The notes: generated by a model from the letters alone, not told the origin. 29,454 bases of DNA from an uncultured Alphaproteobacteria bacterium (GCA_903849835.1 CAINKA010000018.1:1-29454), one strand, 5' to 3'; positions 7,435 through 16,017 are shown, counted from the stretch's first letter. Program-made: numbers and translations.

Positions 7435-9462
7435 ATGAAAGAACCGCAAAAATTATTCAGAGAAGAAGAAAATTCGATCATGGATTTTTTGGTCAGCGAC
7501 ATGATCAACAAAAATAAAATCGAAGAGAAAAGTGATTTTAAAAATATTAACGATGTCGTTCCCGAGGCGCGAGATTCGTTGGTCAGCTGCAAAGATACCG
7601 TCAGCGAATATATTAATCGCAGCGATTGGCGAATCAGTGCCAATGCCAACACGGCCTACAGCAACGCGGGCTTGGTGAATAACACTGCCGGAAAAATAAT
7701 CGCAAATTATTGGCTGGATAATATTTATTCGAAGGAAGAAGGCGGGGCGCATCGCGGTGCGGATTACCACATTCACGATCTTGATTGCCTTACGGGCTAC
7801 TGCGCCGGCTGGAGTTTGCGCGTTTTACTCGACGAAGGATTTAACGGCGTTCCCGGAAAAGTTTCGAGCCGTCCCCCCCGTCATTTTCGCGAAGCTCTCG
7901 GCCAAATGTCGAATTTTTTAGGCATCCTACAATCAGAGTGGGCAGGCGCTCAGGCCTTCAGCTCTTTCGACACTTTCCTCGCGCCCTACGTCTTCAAAGA
8001 CAAGCTCGACTTCATTGAAATTAAAAAATCGATCCGCCAATTCGTTTACAACCTCAACGTTCCAGCGCGATGGGGACAAAGTCCATTCACCAACATTACG
8101 CTCGACATTACCGTACCACCTGATCTGCGCGACCAAGCCCCGTCTGCCGGCTACAAGCATTTATTCACCGATGAAACTGACGCAGAATTAATTGCCAAAG
8201 CTCAGGAGCGTGGTGTCTCTAAGCTCGAAGACATGACCTACAAAAATTTTCTGCCGGAGATGGAGCAAATCGTAATCGCTTTTTACGAAGTGATGACCGA
8301 GGGCGACAGCCACGAGCAGCCTTTCACCTTCCCGATCCCGACGGTCAACATCATGGAAGATTTTGACTGGGGCAGCAAAGTCGCGAAGGCAATTTTCGAC
8401 AACACTGCACGCATCGGCAGCTCCTATTTTCAAAACTTCATCGGCAGCCAATATCTCTACGACAAGGATGGAAATAAATCCCAAAATCCCGAAGCCTACC
8501 AGCCTCACGCTGTGCGCAGCATGTGTTGCCGCCTTCAACTCGATTTGCGCGAATTGCTAAAAAGAGGAAATGGATTGTTCGGATCCGCTGAAATGACGGG
8601 CTCAATCGGCGTCGTCACTCTCAACATGGCGCGACTCGGATTTCGTTTCAAAGGCAACAAAGCCGCGCTGATCAAGGATGTAGAGCGTTTGATGGATCTA
8701 GCAAAATCCTCGCTCGAGAAAAAGCGCGTCTTCATTCAAGAGATGTACGACCGCGGTTTATTTCCCTACACCAAGCGTTACCTACCAGGTTTCCGCAGCC
8801 ATTTCAGCACGATCGGAGTGAATGGAATGAATGAAATGATCCGCAATTTTTCCAACGACGCCTACGATGTCAGCGATCCGCGCGGCATGGAAATCGTCAC
8901 CGAAATTTTGGAATTCATGAAGCAGAAGCTGAAAATTTACCAAGAAGAGAGTGGCAATCTCTACAACCTCGAAGCCACGCCAGCAGAGGGTACAACCTAT
9001 CGCTTCGCCAAGGAAGATAAAAAATATTATCCCGAAATTATCCAAGCGGGATTCGGCGAAAATATTTACTACACGAATAGCAGCCAACTGCCCGTTGGCT
9101 TCACCGAAGATCCGTTCGAGGCGCTGAAACTGCAAGACGCGCTGCAATGTAAATACACCGGCGGAACAGTGCTGCATCTCTACATGAGCGAAAAAATTAG
9201 TTCGGGTGAGGCCTGCAAACGCTTGGTGCGCAAGGTGATCGAGAATCACCGCCTGCCTTACATCACAATCACGCCGGCATTTTCGGTTTGTTTGAATCAC
9301 GGATATTTGGCCGGCGAGCAACCGCACTGCCCAGAGTGTGGCGACGAAACTCTGGTCTGGACGCGAGTAATGGGCTACCACCGACCAGTGGCTAGTTTCA
9401 ATCTCGGCAAGAAAGGCGAGCACGCAGAGAGGCTGCATTTCAAGGAGCCGGAGTGTTGTTAG
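7435..9462 (+). CDS. nrdD: Anaerobic (class III) ribonucleoside-triphosphate reductase
   Basis: A 675-residue glycyl-radical enzyme that reduces ribonucleotides without oxygen. The C-terminus carries the radical motif RVMGY (Gly647), preceded by a zinc-site pattern (C619-x2-H, then C632-x2-C635). A Cys pair in VRSMCCRLQL is the expected thiyl-radical loop. HRGADYHIHDLDCLTGYCAGW and NITLDITVPPDL are family landmarks. The N-terminus starts almost directly with the catalytic barrel region and has no ATP-cone, so allosteric activity control is probably missing. The protein ends in Cys-Cys. A clear GGAGG ribosome-binding site lies upstream of the ATG, and the promoter carries FNR and NrdR-like sites. 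The activase gene nrdG follows after a palindrome. Confidence 0.95.
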   Translation: MKEPQKLFREEENSIMDFLVSDMINKNKIEEKSDFKNINDVVPEARDSLVSCKDTVSEYINRSDWRISANANTAYSNAGLVNNTAGKIIANYWLDNIYSKEEGGAHRGADYHIHDLDCLTGYCAGWSLRVLLDEGFNGVPGKVSSRPPRHFREALGQMSNFLGILQSEWAGAQAFSSFDTFLAPYVFKDKLDFIEIKKSIRQFVYNLNVPARWGQSPFTNITLDITVPPDLRDQAPSAGYKHLFTDETDAELIAKAQERGVSKLEDMTYKNFLPEMEQIVIAFYEVMTEGDSHEQPFTFPIPTVNIMEDFDWGSKVAKAIFDNTARIGSSYFQNFIGSQYLYDKDGNKSQNPEAYQPHAVRSMCCRLQLDLRELLKRGNGLFGSAEMTGSIGVVTLNMARLGFRFKGNKAALIKDVERLMDLAKSSLEKKRVFIQEMYDRGLFPYTKRYLPGFRSHFSTIGVNGMNEMIRNFSNDAYDVSDPRGMEIVTEILEFMKQKLKIYQEESGNLYNLEATPAEGTTYRFAKEDKKYYPEIIQAGFGENIYYTNSSQLPVGFTEDPFEALKLQDALQCKYTGGTVLHLYMSEKISSGEACKRLVRKVIENHRLPYITITPAFSVCLNHGYLAGEQPHCPECGDETLVWTRVMGYHRPVASFNLGKKGEHAERLHFKEPECC

Positions 9463-9518
9463 CGGCGGCAGAGCTGGATCCTCAAAGCTGGACGGGGTTT
9501 TGTTGAGTTTACAATCAA

Positions 9519-9593
9519 TGTCATGCTGAGCCTGTCGAAGCATGATTCTGGGCACTGTGCCTAGAATCATGCTTCGACAGGCTCAGCATGACA
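9519..9593. repeat. TGTCATGCTGAGC palindrome, copy between nrdD and nrdG
   Basis: A near-perfect palindrome of 75 bases with a one-base centre (9556). The left arm begins TGTCATGCTGAGCCTGTCGA and the right arm is its complement with one mismatch in the arm. It forms a stem of about 37 bp and runs into the start region of nrdG. Confidence 0.85.
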
Positions 9594-9626
9594 ATTGAGT
9601 TTTTGGTTTTTAAAAATTTTAGTTTT

Positions 9627-10331
9627 GTGACAGTATCGCCAATCTCCTCAATCACCCCCTTCACCCTCCAAGACTACCCCCACCACACCGCCTGCATCCT
9701 GTGGTTCTCAGGCTGCAATTTTCGTTGCGGTTACTGCCACAATCCGGATTTGGTTGTTGGTCGCAGTAGGAAAATGGGCGAAAAACTGACGGAAGAAAAA
9801 ATTTTCTCCTTCCTCGAATCGCGAAAAAATTTACTCGACGGCGTCGTTTTTTCCGGCGGCGAATGCACAACTTTCCGCGGATTAATTCCACTGATTGAGC
9901 GCGTAAAAAAAATGGGATTTTTGATTAAACTCGACACTAATGGCAGCAATCCAAAAGTGGTGCGAGAGCTGATTGAGCGCGGTTTGGTGGATTACATTGC
10001 GATTGATTACAAAGCGCCGCAGAAAAAATTTTTTGAAATCACTCACCACAAAAAATTCAGCAATTTCAGCGAGACTCTAGACGAAATTTTTCGCCAAAAA
10101 AATAAAATCGATTACGAAGTGCGCACCACAATTCACAGCGATTTGCTCGACGAAAATGACGTGAATGAAATTATTTTTGATCTCGAAAAAAGAGGCTTCG
10201 ACAAGAAATTTTTTCTACAAAATTTTTTCGGAAAAAATCCCACGCTCGGAAATTTACCACCGTCAAAAAAAATCGATTTGAAAAAAATTGTGAAATCGAG
10301 TCAGTTCGAAATTGAGTGGCGGAATTTTTAG
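9627..10331 (+). CDS. nrdG: Anaerobic ribonucleotide reductase activating protein (radical SAM)
   Basis: A radical-SAM activase that installs the glycyl radical in NrdD. The cluster motif is C-x3-C-x2-C in WFSGCNFRCGYCHN, followed by VVFSGGECTTF (the GGE SAM motif) and IKLDTNGSNP. With the GTG at 9627 the protein has 234 residues and the cluster begins about 30 residues in, as in relatives. An ATG at 9588 would give 247 residues but lies inside the palindromic repeat and adds a Phe-rich leader, so I consider it less likely; neither start has a good ribosome-binding site. Placement directly after nrdD confirms the partner. Confidence 0.88.
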   Translation: MTVSPISSITPFTLQDYPHHTACILWFSGCNFRCGYCHNPDLVVGRSRKMGEKLTEEKIFSFLESRKNLLDGVVFSGGECTTFRGLIPLIERVKKMGFLIKLDTNGSNPKVVRELIERGLVDYIAIDYKAPQKKFFEITHHKKFSNFSETLDEIFRQKNKIDYEVRTTIHSDLLDENDVNEIIFDLEKRGFDKKFFLQNFFGKNPTLGNLPPSKKIDLKKIVKSSQFEIEWRNF

Positions 10332-10371
10332 AAAATCTGAATTTTGAGCCTAGGCTCACAATTCGGTACAA

Positions 10372-10445
10372 TGTCATGTTGAGCCTGTCGAAGCATGATT
10401 CAAGCCACCATGCCAAAATCATGCTTCGACAGGCTCAGCATGACA
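10372..10445. repeat. TGTCATGCTGAGC palindrome, copy between nrdG and hemN
   Basis: Same family as 9519-9593: the left arm starts TGTCATGTTGAGCCTGTCGA and the right arm ends GCTCAGCATGACA. The central loop differs from the other copies, while the outer 30 or so bases of each arm are nearly invariant. Confidence 0.85.
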
Positions 10446-10471
10446 ACGAAGTTTTTTATTTTCCCAAAAAA

Positions 10472-11833
10472 ATGCCCAAAAATCTGCCCAAAAATCTGCT
10501 GCTAAAATACGACAAACAACTTCCGCGTTACACCAGTTACCCGACCGCTCCGCATTTTTCTGCCGACGTAAATCACGAAATTTATTCGAGCTGGTTGCAA
10601 AAACTTGCGCCGCAAAAAACGCTCTCGCTTTACTTCCACATCCCCTTCTGCCAACAGCTCTGCTGGTATTGCGGTTGCTACACCAAAATCACAAAACGCT
10701 ACGAGCCCGTCGAAGATTACACTGAGATTTTACTGCAAGAAATTCGTCTCGTCAGCGATTTGCTGCGCAAAAAAAACCACAAAGTTTCGCACATTCATTT
10801 TGGCGGCGGCTCGCCAACCATCTTGGCTCCCGACAGTTTCGAAAATTTAATGCGAGTAATTAAAAACGAATTTGCGATTGCCGAAAATGCTGAAATCGCA
10901 ATCGAAGTTGATCCGCGAAATGTCGACGAGGAAAAAATTTCCGCTTACGCCAAATGCGGCGTGAACCGCGTCAGCATTGGTGTTCAAGATTTTAATCGGG
11001 AAGTGCAAATTGCGGTGAATCGCGAGCAATCTTTCGAGCTGGTTCACAGCTGCGTCAAACTTTTCAAAAAATACGGAATTAAAAATGTGAATCTGGATTT
11101 GATTTACGGGTTGCCGAAGCAGACGGTTGCTGGGATCAAAAAAAATATTGATTTGGCAATGTTGCTCAATCCAAACCGCATCGCGCTTTTCGCCTACGCC
11201 CACGTGCAGTGGATGAAAAAGCACATGAGGTTGATTGACGAAAAAGATTTGCCGGACGGCGCGAGCAGAATCGAAATGTACCGCAAAGCAGCGCAAAAAT
11301 TGAAGTTAAACGGCTACGTCGCAATCGGCATCGACCACTTCGCCAAACCAAGCGACTCAATGGTTGCGGCGTTTCAAAACAAAAAATTAAAACGAAATTT
11401 CCAAGGCTACAGCAGCGACAAAGCTGACAGCGTGATTGGCTTCGGCGCCTCGGCAATCAGCTTTTTGCCCGACGGCTACGCGCAAAATATTCTAGACTTC
11501 GCCGAGTACAAAAAAAATATTTTAGCCAAAAAATTACCGGTGTTGAAAGGAATAAAAATCAGCAAAGAAGATCGGTTGCGCAAAAAAATTATTGATGAGG
11601 TGATGTGCTATTTGGAAGTAGATTTGGCGCAGATTTGCGAGAAGTTTAATCTTTCGGAAAATTACTTCGAAAATGAAATTAAAAATTTGGAAGATCTGAA
11701 AAAAGATGGGCTAATTTCGATTCAAAATGGCGTCGTAAAAATCAATCCTAAAGTTCCGCAAATCACTCGAATTGTTTGCAGCATTTTTGATAAATTTTTT
11801 TCAGCGGATCAAAAAAAACATTCGAGAATTTGA
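10472..11833 (+). CDS. hemN: Oxygen-independent coproporphyrinogen III dehydrogenase HemN
   Basis: A 453-residue radical-SAM enzyme that decarboxylates coproporphyrinogen III for heme synthesis without oxygen. YFHIPFCQQLCWYCGC carries the cluster cysteines 60, 64 and 67 plus the extra Cys69 typical of true HemN rather than HemW. PRYTSYPTAPHF at the start, HFGGGSPT, VSIGVQDFNREVQ, NLDLIYGLPKQT, and RNFQGYSS follow the E. coli enzyme in order. I chose the ATG at 10472; reading further upstream would translate the palindromic repeat into an irrelevant peptide. It completes an anaerobic gene set with nrdD and nrdG and would supply heme for NarI. Confidence 0.93.
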   Translation: MPKNLPKNLLLKYDKQLPRYTSYPTAPHFSADVNHEIYSSWLQKLAPQKTLSLYFHIPFCQQLCWYCGCYTKITKRYEPVEDYTEILLQEIRLVSDLLRKKNHKVSHIHFGGGSPTILAPDSFENLMRVIKNEFAIAENAEIAIEVDPRNVDEEKISAYAKCGVNRVSIGVQDFNREVQIAVNREQSFELVHSCVKLFKKYGIKNVNLDLIYGLPKQTVAGIKKNIDLAMLLNPNRIALFAYAHVQWMKKHMRLIDEKDLPDGASRIEMYRKAAQKLKLNGYVAIGIDHFAKPSDSMVAAFQNKKLKRNFQGYSSDKADSVIGFGASAISFLPDGYAQNILDFAEYKKNILAKKLPVLKGIKISKEDRLRKKIIDEVMCYLEVDLAQICEKFNLSENYFENEIKNLEDLKKDGLISIQNGVVKINPKVPQITRIVCSIFDKFFSADQKKHSRI

Positions 11834-11859
11834 TATTTGGCTTGATCAAAAACTTCACT

Positions 11860-11932
11860 GTCATGCTGAGCCTGTCGAAGCATGATTCGGGGTGCGGTGG
11901 CTTGAATCATGCTTCGACAGGCTCAGCATGAC
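11860..11932. repeat. TGTCATGCTGAGC palindrome, copy after hemN
   Basis: Third full copy of the family, with arms GTCATGCTGAGCCTGTCGAA and its complement around a different centre (GGGGTGCGGTGGCTT). It separates hemN from the convergent HAD phosphatase gene and may terminate both. Confidence 0.85.
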
Positions 11933-11974
11933 GGGGAGGGGGTGACGGTGAAGGGGGGTGACGGTGAGGGGGGG
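11933..11974 (+). repeat. G-rich tandem repeat with quadruplex potential
   Basis: Runs of four to seven G are separated by TGACGGTGA units (two copies of roughly GGGGGTGACGGTGA). Four G-tracts lie within about 42 bases on the plus strand, between two convergent genes. Two of the loops are 9-10 bases long, so any quadruplex would be of the long-loop type. Confidence 0.55.
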
Positions 11975-11983
11975 CTCTCTAAC

Positions 11984-12856
11984 TCACGTCGCAAAAAAAG
12001 GAATTGCAAATTGAGGAGAAGTTCCGTGAGCAGCGCAAATTTTTTCCAATCGCAACATGTTTTCAGCCTCTCCTAGCTTGGTGTCGAATGAGCTCGCTAA
12101 AATTCCACCCGTAACGAGAAGGCTATCAATTCCAAAATCATTCGCGCCTTTAATGTCGGTTTCTAATCCATCTCCGACTGCAATTATTTTTGCTTTTTCA
12201 GGATTGTTAAAAATTTCGCAGACCATTTCGTAAACCGCTGGGAATGGCTTGCCGTAGTAAGAAACTTCGCCGCCAATTTTTTCATATTCTTGCGCCAAAG
12301 CGCCAGCGCAGATCATTTTTTGTCCGCTTTGTTTCACGACGATCATGTCTGGATTTACACAAATCATCGGCAAATTATTTTTTTTTGCTTCGAGTGCTTG
12401 AGGTAATTTTTCTGCTAAAATTGAAGAATCATTGTCGAAGCCAGTTGTGATTGCGAATTGTGCCTGTGCGGCTTCGTCGACTTTTACGTAATCGAGCCCG
12501 TCGAGCAAGTCGATGTCCTTTTGGGGGCCGATGTAAAAATAATTTTTGCCGAAATTCTGAAATCCGTTTTTCTGATTTTTTTCCAAATCAAGAAAAGTTG
12601 CTTCGCCGGAACTGAAAACAAAATCGTAAAGATCTGGCGTGACGCCGAATTTTTCCAACATCTTCGCAACCTTAAAAGCGCGACGTGGTGCGTTGGATAA
12701 AAAGCAGATTTTTTTTCCTTCCTTACGCAAAAAAGAAATCGCCTCAATCGCCCCTGGATAGGCCGCACTGCCATCGTGAATAACGCCCCAAACATCGAGA
12801 ATGAAGTGCGAATAATTGTTGGAAATTTTTTTTAGCGTGGAGATTTGGAGCGGCAT
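11984..12856 (-). CDS. HAD-superfamily class IIA phosphatase (TIGR01459-like)
   Basis: A 290-residue cytoplasmic phosphatase of the NagD-like HAD-IIA group. Motif I is FILDVWGVIHDG, with nucleophile Asp21; Trp occupies the +2 position, as is characteristic of this mostly alphaproteobacterial subfamily. Motif II is ICFLSNAPR, the cap carries a conserved YYGKPFPAVYE, and motif III is AVGDGLETDIKGAND. The substrate is unknown. The ATG at 12856 gives the family-typical short leader; a GTG at 12913 would overlap the neighbouring gene. Confidence 0.85.
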   Translation of the reverse strand: MPLQISTLKKISNNYSHFILDVWGVIHDGSAAYPGAIEAISFLRKEGKKICFLSNAPRRAFKVAKMLEKFGVTPDLYDFVFSSGEATFLDLEKNQKNGFQNFGKNYFYIGPQKDIDLLDGLDYVKVDEAAQAQFAITTGFDNDSSILAEKLPQALEAKKNNLPMICVNPDMIVVKQSGQKMICAGALAQEYEKIGGEVSYYGKPFPAVYEMVCEIFNNPEKAKIIAVGDGLETDIKGANDFGIDSLLVTGGILASSFDTKLGEAENMLRLEKICAAHGTSPQFAIPFFAT

Positions 12857-12893
12857 TTGGTTGTAGAAATTTGTTGTGGATGGGGGCGTAGTT

Positions 12894-13541
12894 TTAGTGA
12901 GGTAAAATGCCACTCATGCGTTTCAAAAAATCGCCTGCTAATTGCATAAACCCTTTTGGCTGACATGTGGTGGATGGTGTTTTAGAGGGCGCTGATTTTT
13001 TTTCAGAAGAGCTATCAAATATTTTTCCAGTTAAATTAGTGATTGCTTCGGCGATGATGCTCAAAAAGGTACGGCAGCTGGTTGGCGTTGGAGACGGTGA
13101 TGGGGATTGTGATGGTATTGTGGTTTTTAAAAGGTCGTATGTAGTTTGAGTTTTCGAAAGTTTTTCATGCAGGTCATTATTTTCTTTTCCCGATGGAATT
13201 GAGCTGACTGCTGTTCCTATAGCGCTTGCGTTAAAGCGACCATTTTTTACCAATCCAACAACAAAGTTTGTACAATTCTGCATAGGATCAGGAACTGCCA
13301 AGGTGCTCGTGATCTTTCTTGAATCGCGTACCAGATTAATCTGGGATGCAACCCAAATTATCTCGTTCATTTTTTCAGAATCGTAGTACAAAGTATTTTC
13401 TTGGAGGTAACCAATAACTTTTTGAACACGAGCGACATCAGGTTTTTTATGAATAAAGCCGCCACTTGAATTGGCGCCGATTAAGTTTTCAGCACTTTCT
13501 ATAAAATCCGATCTTCCTGTTTCTTGGTTTTTTTTAGTCAC
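12894..13541 (-). CDS. Hypothetical protein with Pro/Ser-rich linkers
   Basis: A 215-residue protein I do not recognise. The GTG start is well supported by an AGGAG ribosome-binding site six bases upstream, and it lies 18 bases after the CsgG/FlgT-like lipoprotein gene, so the two are probably co-transcribed. No signal peptide or membrane span is evident. The N-terminal 110 residues look folded and helical. A linker of alternating Ser/Thr and Pro follows (SQSPSPSPTPT), then a short helical block, a second low-complexity stretch (KKSAPSKTPSTT) and a final amphipathic helix (FMQLAGDFLKRMSGIL). Such linkers also occur in the other unknown proteins of this window (19389, 25571). Confidence 0.65.
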   Translation of the reverse strand: MTKKNQETGRSDFIESAENLIGANSSGGFIHKKPDVARVQKVIGYLQENTLYYDSEKMNEIIWVASQINLVRDSRKITSTLAVPDPMQNCTNFVVGLVKNGRFNASAIGTAVSSIPSGKENNDLHEKLSKTQTTYDLLKTTIPSQSPSPSPTPTSCRTFLSIIAEAITNLTGKIFDSSSEKKSAPSKTPSTTCQPKGFMQLAGDFLKRMSGILPH

Positions 13542-13559
13542 TGTTGCTCCTAGTATTTA

Positions 13560-14624
13560 TTATTGCTCAATCATTGTTTTAGCGACCTTCGCAAATGATG
13601 CGAAGCTGCTTTTTTTATATTTCATTTTTACTGGATCACCGAGTCTGACTGAGTCGGACTGCTTAGAGTCGTCTAGCACGGCCCAGCAGGTTTTTGGATC
13701 GATTTTGTCGGTGATGGTTCCAGTTCCGATGATTCGCCTTTCAATTTCACTTTGATTTGTGATCGGATTTTCAGTTTCATATTGGCCGATGATTTCGAAT
13801 TTATCGCCATGCTTGATGCCGTCGAGTGAGCCTAAGGTGATTTTGAAAATGGATTTTTCGTCATAAATTCTTTTCTCCAAAATGTAGCCTTTTTTTGCGA
13901 AAGAATTTTTTATGTCGATCGTCATTTCTTCGACAGCATCTTCTCCAGCCTTGCGCACCAAGCTGTCATCGCGCTCAACACCTTTGACTTGCTCGCCGCC
14001 AATTTGCAATGCGCCAAGACTCAATCCGCCTTTTTGCTGAACATTTTCAGTGCGAGTTTTTTTGCCATTGAACTCGATCGCGTCGATTACTGCGAGTGAC
14101 GGAAGTTCGTAAATTTTTAAATTTCCGGAAACGTCGGAAGTGTAGGTGAAGTGCGGCGGAACGGAAATTATTTGGCCAGTTTTTGGATTGATGTAAGTGC
14201 TGCCGCTGGAATATTTGCTGATGAATCCCGCATTTGAAATTGTTCCCGAAACCGCGTAATCAGCGACTTGCGGACCTTTGTAAGATCCGGTTTTATTCAT
14301 CTCCGCTAAGGCGATTTCTTTTTGTAATTTTGTTGCGGCATTGCGATCAACCAAATCTGCCAAACGATTTTTAGCTAAAATATTTTCAACATTATTCGCG
14401 ATTGAATTGCCGAGTTGAGCCTGAGTTGCCACTTGGTTGCCATTTTCATCCAAAGCAAAAATCACCACCTTCGCCGCTTTTCCCTCAAGATTTTCTTTGC
14501 TCGGCATGAAATCCGTTTTTGGGAAAAATTGTTTTTGATATTTCTCAAAATTTTTAATTGTCGGAGCGCAGGAGGAGAGGAGGATTAGGAGGAGGACGGA
14601 TTGGAGTAGGGGTTTTGAGGGCAT
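13560..14624 (-). CDS. Lipoprotein with CsgG-like domain and FlgT-like C-terminus
   Basis: A 354-residue lipoprotein: signal peptide ending LLLILLSSC with lipidated Cys19. Residues about 50-240 resemble CsgG-type domains (AKVVIFALDENGNQV, NSIANNVENILAKNRLADLVDR, VADYAVSGTISNAGF). The last hundred residues (ITLGSLDGIKHGDKFEI, IGTGTITDKIDPKTCWAVL, RLGDPVKMKY) look like the small beta domain at the end of FlgT. It follows two LPP20-like lipoproteins, a grouping reminiscent of the FlgO/FlgP/FlgT outer-membrane set of Vibrio flagella, but no flagellar gene is in view. A role in an outer-membrane collar or pore is inference. Confidence 0.65.
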   Translation of the reverse strand: MPSKPLLQSVLLLILLSSCAPTIKNFEKYQKQFFPKTDFMPSKENLEGKAAKVVIFALDENGNQVATQAQLGNSIANNVENILAKNRLADLVDRNAATKLQKEIALAEMNKTGSYKGPQVADYAVSGTISNAGFISKYSSGSTYINPKTGQIISVPPHFTYTSDVSGNLKIYELPSLAVIDAIEFNGKKTRTENVQQKGGLSLGALQIGGEQVKGVERDDSLVRKAGEDAVEEMTIDIKNSFAKKGYILEKRIYDEKSIFKITLGSLDGIKHGDKFEIIGQYETENPITNQSEIERRIIGTGTITDKIDPKTCWAVLDDSKQSDSVRLGDPVKMKYKKSSFASFAKVAKTMIEQ

Positions 14625-14665
14625 AGGATTGTTTGGATTATTCGGATTGTTGAGTGATTTAAAAA

Positions 14666-14798
14666 AATGTCACACTGTAAAAAAATGTCACACTGAGCTT
14701 GTCGAAGTGGGATTCAAGCTTGCGCACCCTGAATCACACTTCGACAGGCTCAGTGTGACATTGAAGCTCAGTGTGACATTTTTTTACAGTGTGACATT
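14666..14798. repeat. Nested TGTCACACTGAGC palindrome
   Basis: Perfect 35-bp arms at 14666-14700 and 14764-14798, each holding two TGTCACACTG units separated by A-runs. Between them a second, inner palindrome is built from GTCGAAGTG and CACTTCGAC. The element is a variant of the TGTCATGCTGAGC family (TGTCACACTGAGCTTGTCGA). The nesting looks like one copy inserted into, or duplicated beside, another. It fills the space between two lipoprotein genes of the same strand. Confidence 0.85.
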
Positions 14799-14839
14799 GA
14801 ATTCCAACGTGACATTGATGGTCGCTTCGAGAAAAAAAT

Positions 14840-15835
14840 TTAATTAACGATTCCAACAACTTTTAAAATTCCATCTTTCTCAATTTTTTCTTCGAAAGAT
14901 TTTAGCGACGCGGAGTAGGATTCTTTTTCGCTGATGCTGGAGCTGCCCGTCACTTCGATTGAATTGCTGGCTAGCACTTTTCCGCCGGATAAATTTTCAA
15001 AATCAATTTCCAATTTTGTCATGAAGGCGCCGTAGATTTGGTTGGTTTTGTTGTTGGATTTTATTCTGATGACGACTTGTCCCGAATCAGAATTGTTGCG
15101 ATTTGGCGAGATTTTAATTTTTTCTTTGTTGAGTGAATTTCGGATGAGCTGTGCGATTTCTTTTGGAGAATTTATTTCAAAATAAAATTCAATTTTATCG
15201 GAAATTTTATCGAGCTGACTTTGGAAATTTGCGAGATTGCTCAAAGTTGATTTGAGATCGAAATTTTCTCCCGCGCCAGAAATGATGCGGCCTTTCAGCT
15301 CAAGTTCTTTTCCGAGATCGATAATTTTTATGAGAGAATTTCTTCTTTGAATCGGATTTCTTCCGGCGGAATTTTTATCCAAATCGGAAATTTGTTTTTC
15401 TAAAAATCCGACTTTTTCTTTTTGCTGATTGATGAATGGAGCGCGTTCGATTTGTGTTTCGACAAAAAATCTCTGACCAAATTTTTCGCTTTTTGTAACT
15501 TTGAAATTTGTGAAACTAATTTTTTCAACGCTCTGCCGAACGCTTTGGCGCATTTCTTCGTTGGTGCTGTTTTGATTTTCTTCGCGGATCAAACTTGATT
15601 CGGATGAGATGCTGACCATCAAGCGCGCTGCAGCGTCTGCGAGTGCGTATTTTGTAGCTTCTTCAAGAGTGTAGCCTTCGGCAACGCCGTAAAGATTTTC
15701 AGCATTATTCTGTTTGGGAGTGACGTACCAAGAAGGGGTGTCGGAGGAATTTTTAGATGTGCTGCTGCAAGATGCGAAGAGAAGAATCAGTGTTGTGAAT
15801 CCGAAAATTTTACTGATCAAGTTCTTTAAAAGCAT
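14840..15835 (-). CDS. LPP20-family lipoprotein
   Basis: A 331-residue lipoprotein with signal peptide and lipobox FASC (Cys23). The LPP20 pattern follows directly: PSWYVTPKQNNAENLYGVAEGYTLEEATKYALADAAARL. A long helical section (about 140-215) and a C-terminal beta-rich part come after. LPP20 proteins are outer-membrane-associated and include FlgP of flagella. The ATG lies inside the end of the upstream 53-residue lipoprotein gene (26-base overlap), indicating translational coupling. The next gene downstream is the CsgG/FlgT-like lipoprotein, beyond a large palindrome. Confidence 0.75.
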   Translation of the reverse strand: MLLKNLISKIFGFTTLILLFASCSSTSKNSSDTPSWYVTPKQNNAENLYGVAEGYTLEEATKYALADAAARLMVSISSESSLIREENQNSTNEEMRQSVRQSVEKISFTNFKVTKSEKFGQRFFVETQIERAPFINQQKEKVGFLEKQISDLDKNSAGRNPIQRRNSLIKIIDLGKELELKGRIISGAGENFDLKSTLSNLANFQSQLDKISDKIEFYFEINSPKEIAQLIRNSLNKEKIKISPNRNNSDSGQVVIRIKSNNKTNQIYGAFMTKLEIDFENLSGGKVLASNSIEVTGSSSISEKESYSASLKSFEEKIEKDGILKVVGIVN

Positions 15836-15971
15836 CTTTGCTATTACCTTCGCTAGAATTGATGCGCTCAGAAGAGGCGCGGGCTTTGGCTGTTTTTTTT
15901 AACTCTTCATTCGCTGATTGGCAGGCTGCAAGAAAAGTTAAAATGAAAATTGTGATAAGTTTTTTTGTCAT
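15810..15971 (-). CDS. Small lipoprotein, 53 residues
   Basis: An open frame of 53 codons. It begins MTKKLITIFILTFLAACQSA, a textbook signal peptide with lipobox LAAC (Cys17), and continues with a short charged tail (NEELKKTAKARASSERINSS, then a few residues ending LDQ). It overlaps the start of the LPP20 gene by 26 bases and sits about 50 bases after the other LPP20-like gene, all on one strand. The function is unknown; the context suggests a small partner of the LPP20 proteins. Confidence 0.7.
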   Translation of the reverse strand: MTKKLITIFILTFLAACQSANEELKKTAKARASSERINSSEGNSKDAFKELDQ

Positions 15972-15994
15972 GGGTGTGATTGATTTGTTGTGTG

Positions 15995-16017
15995 CGGGCG
16001 ACCTTTGCGGCCGCCCG
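15995..16017. terminator. GC-rich hairpin between two lipoprotein genes
   Basis: CGGGCG at 15995-16000 pairs with CGCCCG at 16012-16017 around an 11-base loop, in otherwise AT-rich sequence just after a stop codon. There is no long U-tract on the minus-strand transcript, so it may be an attenuator, a stabilising stem, or a remnant of the GGGCGACC-type repeat seen at 16782. Confidence 0.45.

Noticed and set aside
8782..9570. 262-codon open frame on the minus strand across the end of nrdD
   Set aside because: It is antisense to the conserved nrdD C-terminus and runs into the palindromic repeat. Its protein has no recognisable motif and reflects codon bias of nrdD.
10316..10471. HemN extended upstream through the palindrome
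   Set aside because: The extra residues (MLSLSKHD, MLRQAQHD) are translated repeat sequence. The family start matches the ATG at 10472.
9519..11932. CRISPR array
   Set aside because: The repeats are about 0.9-1.4 kb apart, self-palindromic and separated by genes. There are no regular spacers and no cas genes.
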